64,000 nt of DNA, taken from contig VXNZ01000056.1 of NCBI GenBank assembly GCA_009840355.1, positions 62,001-126,000 on the forward strand, given 5' to 3'. Of the stretch, positions 8,198 through 15,056 are shown piece by piece. The DNA is from Chloroflexota bacterium. Its GTDB lineage: Bacteria > Chloroflexota > Dehalococcoidia > Lucifugimonadales > JADFKI01. Numbering within the stretch: position 1 is the first letter of the stretch; each line of letters starts with the position of its first letter. Below the pieces are notes generated by a model that saw nothing but the letters and a program-made list of their open reading frames with translations, was not told where the DNA came from and made no database searches. The translations under genes and the position numbers were made by a program.

Positions 8198-9178
8198 ATG
8201 CGAATACTCATCATACCCATTATGGCGCTGCTGCTGTTGGCGTCTCTTGCTTGCTCGTCCGAGGGTAATCCCATCGTGTTTACATCCAACATAGATGGCA
8301 ATCAGGAGATATTCTCACTCGACCCGGAGAAGGCGGAGCTTGTCAACCTGACGAAGAGCTCCAGCAACGAGTACGCCCCTGCGCTGTCGCCTGACGGTTC
8401 TCGGCTTGCGTTCTTGTCGGGCGACGACGAGCATAATGTGCTGCAGGTGATAACGCTGAACGGGGAGAGTGCGAACCGAACCTCCGTCAGTGAGTTTGAC
8501 GGCGGACACCGCGACCATCGCTGGGCGCCCACAAGTGAGCGTCTCGCGTACTTGGTGCAGAACGGCGGGGATCCGACAACGCATGTCTCGGGCTATGACG
8601 GTTCGACGACGATGGCACTGACAATGATAGTCGCGCACGAAGTTGGAGGCTGGTCTTATGATGGCTCTAGCGTTGTGTTCACGGTGCGCGGCGGTGCCGG
8701 GCAAGGCATTTACATCCGCAATCCCGACGGTGTGAACGAGGTGCGGCTTACCGACCAGAACGACTATATGCCGGTGTGGTCGCCGAACTCGCACAAGATT
8801 GCGTTCATTTCCGAGCGCGACGGCAATCCGGAGATTTATGTGATGAACTCCGATGCAACCGAATTGAAGCGCCTCACCGAGAGCAGCAGCACAGAATATG
8901 ACATATCGTGGTCACCGAACGGCAGGAAGTTGGCGTTCGTCAGCGAGCGCGACGGCAACCCGGAGATTTATGTCGTGGATGTACGCGATGGCGAGGTCAA
9001 TCGGCTTACGCACAACAGCGTGCGCGACGACCAGCCGGTCTGGTCGCGAGACGGCAAGCGCATCGCATTTGTGTCATATCATGATGGCGACGGCGAGATT
9101 GTGATGATGGACGGGGACGGCACAAACCAGCAGCGTCTTACGAATAACGGCTACGACGACTACGCGCCAACTTGGTAG
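8198..9178 (+). CDS. TolB-like beta-propeller lipoprotein
   Basis: A 326-residue protein with a lipoprotein signal peptide: MRILIIP, a hydrophobic core and lipobox LASLAC with Cys19. The rest is a run of WD40-like PD40 repeats, visible as WSPN(S/G)xKxAF(I/V)SERDGNPEIYV and variants, roughly six blades as in the TolB C-terminal propeller. The ATG at 8198 was chosen because AAGGAG is eight bases upstream and it alone begins a proper signal peptide. It is likely exported, lipid-anchored and involved in binding; no catalytic motif is seen. Confidence 0.85.
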   Translation: MRILIIPIMALLLLASLACSSEGNPIVFTSNIDGNQEIFSLDPEKAELVNLTKSSSNEYAPALSPDGSRLAFLSGDDEHNVLQVITLNGESANRTSVSEFDGGHRDHRWAPTSERLAYLVQNGGDPTTHVSGYDGSTTMALTMIVAHEVGGWSYDGSSVVFTVRGGAGQGIYIRNPDGVNEVRLTDQNDYMPVWSPNSHKIAFISERDGNPEIYVMNSDATELKRLTESSSTEYDISWSPNGRKLAFVSERDGNPEIYVVDVRDGEVNRLTHNSVRDDQPVWSRDGKRIAFVSYHDGDGEIVMMDGDGTNQQRLTNNGYDDYAPTW

Positions 9179-9295
9179 CCCAAGCAATCCTCTCTCACCT
9201 GCGAGGGGATTAGGTGATGGTTGCTTAATGCAGCCAACTGATGTTATGAGAAGGGACTTGTGAAGTCTTCTCATCGGCAATTAAAAGGTTGAGTG

Positions 9296-9967
9296 ATGGA
9301 CAACACTATATGGAGAATGAATCTTGGAACCCCGGAGCAAAAGGTATCATATCTACATGAATACGCCGTAGCCATTATATGGGAAGCGCTGCATTCGGAT
9401 GGTTCTTCGCCAGTTTACCTGCGAACTAAAACGGGCAAGTTGTCCGGCAACTTAAAAGCAGGTATGGCGCGCGTGGACATCCCCGATGCCTTGACCCATG
9501 TAGGAGGTATGGTACCGGATATCGCAATCTACAACTGGGAGCATCGCCCTATTAGGGTCATCCAAGTCGATTTAACTCATGACACGAACAAAGACAAGAT
9601 TCAAAGGCTGTTCAAGCTAGGCGTAGAAACCTGTGTAGCCAAGATACGAACACATAGAGACCTGAACTCATTGATCATTACTGAAAGGGAATGCCAGAGT
9701 TCTCTCAAGCGATTCTCGCCGGACGCCGATGCGGTAAATCAGGCGGTGCCCAACATCCGACAGCGGAGCACAAACCTAATAATGCAGCGCGCCGCCGACA
9801 AAACTATAGAAGGCATAACACAGGCGCTTGCGTCGTGCAGTCCGAGGGTGCGACGCGAATTCCACGACATGCTCATCGGAAGCGGCAGAGCGTATGGACG
9901 CTACCCAATATCCGAGGGGAATCCCAAATATCAGATACTCGCGGACGCCGAAAAATTGGGTAGATAA
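9296..9967 (+). CDS. Hypothetical protein, possibly degenerate PD-(D/E)XK-like
   Basis: A 223-residue protein starting at the ATG at 9296, seven bases after AAAAGG. I do not recognise it. A central segment (VPDIAIYNWEHRP, then RVIQVDLTHDT, about residues 77-103) has the layout of a PD-(D/E)XK nuclease core, but the acidic-x-Lys element would read QVD, so catalysis is doubtful. No membrane helix or signal peptide is seen. Codons are AT-richer than in the neighbours, suggesting recent transfer. It converges with the amidase gene. Confidence 0.6.
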   Translation: MDNTIWRMNLGTPEQKVSYLHEYAVAIIWEALHSDGSSPVYLRTKTGKLSGNLKAGMARVDIPDALTHVGGMVPDIAIYNWEHRPIRVIQVDLTHDTNKDKIQRLFKLGVETCVAKIRTHRDLNSLIITERECQSSLKRFSPDADAVNQAVPNIRQRSTNLIMQRAADKTIEGITQALASCSPRVRREFHDMLIGSGRAYGRYPISEGNPKYQILADAEKLGR

Positions 9968-10003
9968 GAACAAACTAAGCCTATACCGTACTGTACGACT
10001 AGG

Positions 10004-11407
10004 CTATAGCCCCTCCGGATGCCGTGTGTGCCAGTCGGTCAGCGACTGGTACGCCCGCGCCACTGCCAGGATGCGGTTTTCGTCATACGCGCGTCCCATG
10101 AACTGTATGCCCGTGGGCAGCCCTTCGTCCGAGAAGCCGCTCGGCACGCTTATCGAAGGCAAGCCCGCGCTGTTGCCCACCGCGCCCATCGTGTCGCGCG
10201 CCGTGCCAGCCACGACACCGCGGAAGTCCTGGTCTATGGGCGGCGCGGTGTTCGTGCCGGTCGGCGCTACCAGCGCGTCGTAGCCCTTCATCGCTTCGTC
10301 TGCAACGCGCGCTATCTTGCCGCGAATTCGCAGCGCGCGGATGTAGTCTTGCGCCGGAATCATCAGGCGCGCGTGCGGATGATGGCACTCCGGCGCGGTC
10401 AACCCTGCGACAGCGCCGCTCTCGATAAAGTCCTCGAACACGCTCGCCGATTCCGCGTTCAGAATCGTGCGTGTTGCCGCTTCGTATGGCAAGTCGGGGA
10501 ACTCTATCTCTTCAATGTCCGCCACATCCGCCAGCGTGCCAAGCGCGCGCTCGAAATTCGCCACGACGACTTCTTGCCTGCCCTCGGTCACATTCTTCAG
10601 CACCGCGAGCTTGAACCGCTGCCCGACCGATGCGTGGATATCGTAGCGATACGGCATATCGGTCGTGGATGGGTCGTCAGTGTCCGCGCCTGCAATCGCA
10701 TCAAGCACCAAGCCGCAGTCATCCGCGGTCAGGCACAAGGGACCGAGCTTGTCCAGCGTCCACGAAAGCACCATCGCGCCCTGCCTGCTGACACGCCCGT
10801 ATGTTGGACGCAGCCCTGCCAGACCGCAGTTGTTCGCGGGGGATAGTATCGATCCCCAAGTTTCGGAGCCGATTGCGAACGGCACGAGTCCCGCCGCCAC
10901 CGCCGCGCCGGAGCCGCTCGACGATCCGCCCGACCATGCTTCGTTACCTTCGCTGCCCCAGGGCGTCATTCCGGGACCGGTGAACGATGCGTTTGGCTGC
11001 CGATAGCCCATACCGCCCGCGATTTCGACCATCGCCAGCTTCGCCGCGAGTGTCGCCCCCGCCGCTTCGAGTTTGCGCACGACCGCAGCGTCATAATCGA
11101 AGGTCTGCTCGCGGAACGGCGCGGCGCCCCAAGTCGTCGGGATGCCGCCGGATGTGGCGAGCAAGTCCTTAGCGCCGTATGGTATGCCGTGCAATGCGCC
11201 CTTGTACTCGCCGGCGGCAATCTCGCTTTCGGCGCGGCGCGCCTGCTCCATCGCGCGCTCCGCCGTAACCGTGACGACGGCATTGTAGCGATGCCCAATG
11301 CTCTCCAGCCGGGCGACGAATGTCTCGGCAAGTTCCAGGGGCGACACCTGTCGCGTGCGCACAAGTTCCGCAAGTTCCCGTATAGGCATGAATATGGGGG
11401 TTGTCAT
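10004..11407 (-). CDS. Amidase (amidase signature family)
   Basis: The 467-residue enzyme has the Ser-cisSer-Lys machinery of the amidase signature family: Lys80 in GIPYGAKDLL, the GGSSSGSGAA block with cis-Ser162, and nucleophile Ser186 in GSETWGSILSPA. Length is normal. Family members cleave carbon-nitrogen bonds of many amides (aryl amides, Glu-tRNA, allophanate-type substrates); this one is not GatA by context, as no GatB/GatC is near. It is cytoplasmic. The 79-residue protein encoded just upstream on the same strand may be its small partner. Confidence 0.88.
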   Translation of the reverse strand: MTTPIFMPIRELAELVRTRQVSPLELAETFVARLESIGHRYNAVVTVTAERAMEQARRAESEIAAGEYKGALHGIPYGAKDLLATSGGIPTTWGAAPFREQTFDYDAAVVRKLEAAGATLAAKLAMVEIAGGMGYRQPNASFTGPGMTPWGSEGNEAWSGGSSSGSGAAVAAGLVPFAIGSETWGSILSPANNCGLAGLRPTYGRVSRQGAMVLSWTLDKLGPLCLTADDCGLVLDAIAGADTDDPSTTDMPYRYDIHASVGQRFKLAVLKNVTEGRQEVVVANFERALGTLADVADIEEIEFPDLPYEAATRTILNAESASVFEDFIESGAVAGLTAPECHHPHARLMIPAQDYIRALRIRGKIARVADEAMKGYDALVAPTGTNTAPPIDQDFRGVVAGTARDTMGAVGNSAGLPSISVPSGFSDEGLPTGIQFMGRAYDENRILAVARAYQSLTDWHTRHPEGL

Positions 11408-11437
11408 AGTGGTGTCCTTTTGTCTTGGCTACTCTGT

Positions 11438-11584
11438 TAGGTTCTGTGGACATTTCAGTCCGTCATTCCTGCGGAAGCAGGAATCCAGTGGTTTGCAGAT
11501 AGCATTAATGGCACGAATTCGGCTCAATCTTACGGCTCCGGATTCCCGTTTTCACGGTAATGACGCAAATGCCCACACAACCTA
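11438..11584. mobile_element. MITE-like element A2 ending in a stop codon
   Basis: Ends TAGGTTCTGTGGACATTT (11438-11455) and AAATGCCCACACAACCTA (11567-11584) are inverted repeats shared with A1, A3 and A4. The inside differs: it holds type C palindrome sequence (GGAAGCAGGAATCC). The right-hand CTA is also the TAG stop of the small gene at 11582-11821. It separates that gene from the amidase. Confidence 0.7.
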
Positions 11585-11821
11585 GTCCTTGCGATACGGC
11601 GGCACGCTGAACGGCAAATCGCCATGCCCAAGCTCAACGGCTCGCATATCCTCGGACGCCTGCACTATCGCCTTCGCCGCCTCGCCCACTTCATCGAACT
11701 CGTCCTCGCTGAGCCGGTCGCCATATCTCTGCCGCAGGACGGTCATGATTTGCTCTACTCTGGGGTGTGGCTCGGGTGATTCCTCTGCTTCGTGCGTCCG
11801 GTCTGTCTCGTTGGTGTTCAT
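11582..11821 (-). CDS. Small acidic protein upstream of amidase
   Basis: A 79-residue soluble protein, rich in Glu and Asp, with a helical middle (RVEQIMTVLRQRYGDRL) and the tail DLPFSVPPYRKD. Its position before an amidase and the Pro-aromatic tail recall the small AtzG/DUF4089-type subunits that accompany some amidase-family enzymes; this is a weak resemblance, not an assignment. The stop codon TAG lies in the terminal repeat of a MITE-like element, so the original C-terminus may have been preserved by a TA target duplication or may have been altered. Confidence 0.6.
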   Translation of the reverse strand: MNTNETDRTHEAEESPEPHPRVEQIMTVLRQRYGDRLSEDEFDEVGEAAKAIVQASEDMRAVELGHGDLPFSVPPYRKD

Positions 11822-11927
11822 GTATTACCTCCGGCGAGGTCTTGAAAATGCTGATGGTTGCTCTGCTCGTCAGTGTATCTGATTTCGCCGATGTTTGTTC
11901 TATGTTGAAGAGACTGATACGTCAGCA

Positions 11928-11965
11928 TACCGACACACCGACATACTGAAATACCGATATACCGG
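11928..11965. repeat. Degenerate 8-bp tandem repeat
   Basis: Four to five imperfect units of about 8 bp (CGACACAC, CGACATAC, TGAAATAC, CGATATAC) lie just past the end of the DUF3179 gene. No function is apparent. Confidence 0.4.
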
Positions 11966-11971
11966 CAAATC

Positions 11972-13549
11972 TCATTGCCATAATAGCGTATCCGGGTACG
12001 TAATGTACCAGCCGAACCAGAAGGATATGTTTGCCGGATGCAGCGGCAGTGTGCGGGTTGGGTCGTCGTGCATCGATAGCGAGTCGCGGTTGATTTGCCA
12101 GATGGCGCCGGTGTCGTCGATTAGCGTGGTGGGCAAGCTGTCGGGCGCGTTGTCCGGCAGCGTGAACTGCATGCCTTCCGTGCGGAATGCGAGCGCGTCC
12201 GATGACAGCGATGACCCCACGATGACCATATCCACGCCACCAACGCTGTCATTGACCACACGCGCTTGCTGCAGTGCGTCTATGGAATATGCCTTGCGCT
12301 CTTCACCTACGGACACGCCCAGAACAAGCCGCTTGGGAGCAAGGCGTTCGTCGCGATTCCATATCGGGAACATCGTCTCCGGGTCCGCTCGGTAGGCGTG
12401 GTATATGGAGCGGCTGTCGTCCTCGCTTTCGTACATACGCGGCGCGTAGTAGCCGGTTTCGCGCGACAGCACTTTAGTGTCCGGATGCTCGGCGCGCCAT
12501 TCGCCCCAAGTGGTGAGCGCGACGGGGAAGTAGTCCAATTTGGCGCCGCTGCCTACCAGTTCGCCTACTATCGGCACGCCGAGAAGTTGGCTCCAGAGCG
12601 TATCGGTTTGGCGGTCGTACATCACCTTGTTGCTGCGGTAGAGCAAGCCGGATGTGCCGAATGTGGTCGGTTCGCCGTTTACCTTCGCGGAATACACGAT
12701 CCCGCTATTGCACAGCGTTCACCACGCCAGCGAGATTGGCTCGCCGCCGACGGTGTCGTTCACCATTTCGTGCCCGTTGATGATACGCAGCGGGTAGGCG
12801 CGTGTGTCGCCGTTGATGGACACGCCGAACACCCTGTCGTCGTCTCGCAGATAGTCCGCCGCCTCCGCAGTCAGCAGCTTCGGCGCGTAGATGTCCGGTA
12901 TGCCGTCCGTAATCACGCCGCCCCAGACAATCTCGGTTGGGTCAACTGAAATCTGCCCATCAAGCGCAGGTCGGAGGAAGCGCGCGAATTGCGGGTATAT
13001 CTGGTACAGGATGTCTATCTTCCAAGCCAGGTAGTCATCCGGCGGCGGGTAGTCTGCGCTGTTCCTGCCTAGCCATTCCATCCACTGCTTCCAATCTTCG
13101 CCGCCGTACTGCTCGCCGGTCAATTCACGCAAGACTTCGGCCGACGCTTCGCGCGCGTTCAGCGTGGACTGGTAGCGCATGGATTCGATAAGCACCGGCA
13201 CCATCGACTTGTCGCCGTTGAGCCTCACTTCTTCGAGCGCGTCGTAGGTGCGAGCACTGGTCATCCCAAAGCCCGGAAACACCTTGTACATCGCGCTGCC
13301 GGAGTCGTATGGTATCGGCGTAGGCTCGGATGTGGATACGGCAGTTGGCGTAGTCACTGCTGATGGTGGCGTCGAAGTTGGGCTAGGCGTTGCTAATTCG
13401 GCGACGGGCGATTGCGCTGCGGGCGTTTCGACCGGCGGTGATATAGGCGCGGGCGTTGGCTCGGCGGCGCAGGCGGCTATCGTGATTAGCGCCGTTGCGA
13501 GCGCAGCAATTAGAACGATGATTGGTATTATTCGTGAGGTTAGTGGCAC
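11972..13549 (-). CDS. DUF3179 lipoprotein, probable selenoprotein (in-frame TGA at U277)
   Basis: Read through one TGA (12719-12721), the frame gives 525 residues matching the DUF3179 family from end to end: HEMVNDTVGGEPISLAW before the TGA, then TLCNSGIVY, a long middle domain, a second VVNDSVGGV, and the closing HPANISFWFGW. The TGA falls on the first Cys of the family's CxxC, giving W-U-T-L-C. The N-terminus is a lipoprotein signal (lipobox TIAAC, Cys27) followed by a Pro/Thr/Ser-rich linker, so the protein is outside the membrane. GTG start at 13549 after AAGGA. A SECIS-like hairpin follows the TGA. The alternative, a nonsense mutation, would have to hit this very codon by chance. Confidence 0.75.
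12687..12721 (-). promoter_or_regulatory. Candidate bacterial SECIS element of the DUF3179 gene
   Basis: On the coding strand the TGA (12721-12719) is followed after 13 nt by GCGGGAT (12705-12699), loop CGTGT (12698-12694) and ATTCCGC (12693-12687). This gives a 7-bp stem with one G-U pair and a 5-nt loop whose second base is G. The loop starts 21 nt after the TGA. Spacing, stem length and loop G agree with the general bacterial SECIS pattern. Confidence 0.65.
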
Positions 13550-13582
13550 GTTACATCCTTACGGTCTGACTTCTAGTTATAT

Positions 13583-13768
13583 CTAGGCTCTGTGGACATT
13601 TGGTGAATGAAGCGTTTTATACTTGAAAAGCAACTCTATTCTTGTCATTCTGAACGCAGCGCAGCGGAGTGAAGAATCTAAAATCGTTGCATGCAAGCCT
13701 GTTTTCGACCGTAGATTTCTCGCTTTGCTCGAAATGACAAGGCGAAAACGAAATGTCCACACAACCTA
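13583..13768. mobile_element. MITE-like element A3
   Basis: Ends TAGGCTCTGTGGACATTT and AAATGTCCACACAACCTA are near-perfect inverted repeats. The core holds GTCATTCTGAACGCAGCG and TTTCTCGCTTTGCTCGAAAT. It lies between the divergent DUF3179 and ArsC/Spx-like genes, 34 bp upstream of the first, and may contribute promoter sequence. Flanks are ATAT-rich on both sides. Confidence 0.75.
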
Positions 13769-13874
13769 GTTATATATAGGATGCACAGTTGGACAGAAAC
13801 GATAGCGAGCGTCCATTATTGCCCCCACCCCAACTACCCGAGAAGACAATTATACGAGAAACGGAGGCGTAACA

Positions 13875-14222
13875 ATGGCAGAGGTTCAATTCTACACTTG
13901 GGCGCGATGAAGCACGTGCCGCAAGGTGAAGGCGTCGCTTTCACAGGACGGGACGGAGCTTGATGAGCGGGATTTCTTCAAGGACGGGTTCACGGAGGCG
14001 GAACTGCGCGGTCTGCTGGGAGACACCGACCCGGCAGATGTGTTTTCGTGGCGCAGCCCGTCGGCGCGCAAACTGGGGCTTGACCGCGACACGGTGACGG
14101 CGGGCGAACTAGTCCGCCTGATGCTGGACGAGCCGCGCCTGATACGCCGCCCGCTGATACAGGTCAACGGACGGCTAATCGTAGGCACGGACAAGAAGGC
14201 GATGGCGGAGGCGTTTGGATAA
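13875..14222 (+). CDS. ArsC/Spx-like protein, probable selenoprotein (in-frame TGA at U12)
   Basis: An ATG at 13875, seven bases after GGAGG, opens a 115-residue frame with one TGA at codon 12 (13908-13910). The result reads FYTWAR-U-STCRKVKASL: the UxxC aligns with the catalytic CxxC of the ArsC/Spx thioredoxin-fold family. Downstream, ERDFFKDGFTEAEL (about 32-45) and RLIRRPLIQVNGRLIVG (near 87-103) are standard family blocks, and the length is normal. Members reduce arsenate or act as thiol redox proteins; Sec would replace the nucleophilic Cys, with Cys15 resolving. A start at 13926 would drop the active site, so I reject it. Confidence 0.75.
13908..13944 (+). promoter_or_regulatory. Candidate bacterial SECIS element of the ArsC/Spx-like gene
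   Basis: After the TGA (13908-13910) come 15 nt, then GTGAAGG (13926-13932), loop CGTCG (13933-13937) and CTTTCAC (13938-13944). The stem is 7 bp with one G-U pair and the loop starts 23 nt after the TGA with G in second place. Its geometry is nearly the same as that of the hairpin at 12687-12705. Confidence 0.65.
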
Positions 14223-14254
14223 GATAATCGAACGCCGAAACTGTGAGGCAACAT

Positions 14255-14563
14255 GTGAATGACTCCGAGATAACATACCGTCCGCATTTCAGACTTCGGA
14301 TGCGGCAACGGGAGTTTCCTGACGGTTTCGGCGAAATGTTGTTGCGAGATGCAGACAACTACTATTATGATACACAGGAAAATACATCAGTTGCCGTAAA
14401 AAGAGTGCCGTTCAAAGGTCGTGAACGCGATATTGCGCTGATATTCTCCGTCGAGGGGAGCGCAATCGCATTTATCAGCATCTTCCCACTTAAACTTGGT
14501 GAGCTGCGGCGCAAGACGCAAATGGGTAAATGGGCGCGGGATGAAACTGCAAGTAACCTATGA
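14255..14563 (+). CDS. DUF4258-like putative toxin
   Basis: A protein of 102 residues from the GTG at 14255 (GAGG six bases upstream; a GTG at 14243 would add four residues). It begins with a helix-strand pattern (YRPHFRLRMRQREF) and ends in a strand-rich half, like the RelE-fold DUF4258 proteins. Its 3' end overlaps the next gene, a DUF2283-like protein; such pairs are known as probable toxin-antitoxin modules. Fairly AT-rich relative to the flanks. It would act on RNA in the cytoplasm if it is a RelE-type toxin; no catalytic residues can be named with certainty. Confidence 0.6.
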   Translation: MNDSEITYRPHFRLRMRQREFPDGFGEMLLRDADNYYYDTQENTSVAVKRVPFKGRERDIALIFSVEGSAIAFISIFPLKLGELRRKTQMGKWARDETASNL

Positions 14564-14966
14564 CAAAGAAGCCGACGCTTTCACGCTGGGGCGAGGACAG
14601 GTCAACGGCGAACCTACAGAATTGTGGGAGGCTTATCCGTGGGTCCGCCTGGAAGTGGGCGAAGAAAGCGGCGACCTGCTCTGCGTGGAGATACTAGGGG
14701 CAGCAAAGACCCTAGGCAACCTGCTGAAGCCGCTCGACACGGGGCAAGACTTCGTTTGCGCGAGCGTAGAAGGAGAAATGTCGCCGATAAAGGACGCGCT
14801 GCTGAAGCCGGACGGTGAGCTAGAAGGTCGCTATACAGAGTACATCATGTTCGGCCCAGGCGAAGAATCGGATCAGGACGCTCGTCTCAAGCAAGTGCGC
14901 GCAGCACTAGCGCCGTACCTGCTTCTCGTCCGCGAAAGTAACTTAGCACAGACGCAGACTGCTTGA
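14541..14966 (+). CDS. DUF2283-like protein, putative antitoxin
   Basis: A 141-residue protein starting MKLQVTYDKEADAF, the typical opening of DUF2283. It overlaps the end of the DUF4258-like gene by 23 bases, so translation is coupled. The family is usually about 50-70 residues; this protein has an extra C-terminal part of about 70 residues of unknown role. Antitoxin function is inferred from the pairing only. Terminates before a GC-rich hairpin at 14991. Confidence 0.6.
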   Translation: MKLQVTYDKEADAFTLGRGQVNGEPTELWEAYPWVRLEVGEESGDLLCVEILGAAKTLGNLLKPLDTGQDFVCASVEGEMSPIKDALLKPDGELEGRYTEYIMFGPGEESDQDARLKQVRAALAPYLLLVRESNLAQTQTA

Positions 14967-14990
14967 CACACTTCGGATTTTGCGAACCAG

Positions 14991-15012
14991 AGGGGGATCG
15001 CTTCGGTCCCCT
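14991..15012. terminator. Possible terminator hairpin between convergent genes
   Basis: AGGGG pairs with CCCCT around a loop containing ATCGCTTCGG. It lies between the rightward gene ending at 14966 and the leftward gene ending at 15057. No strong T-run follows, so the call is tentative. Confidence 0.4.
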
Positions 15013-15056
15013 TGTTGCTCATTGAGCAAACTTCACAGCTAGAAGTTTCTTGCCCC

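Noticed and set aside
11972-14222. TGA read as tryptophan (altered genetic code) in this genome
   Set aside because: Many intact genes end in TGA at the family's normal length (for example 2885, 14966, 4440), Trp is encoded by TGG throughout, and both internal TGAs sit at cysteine positions.
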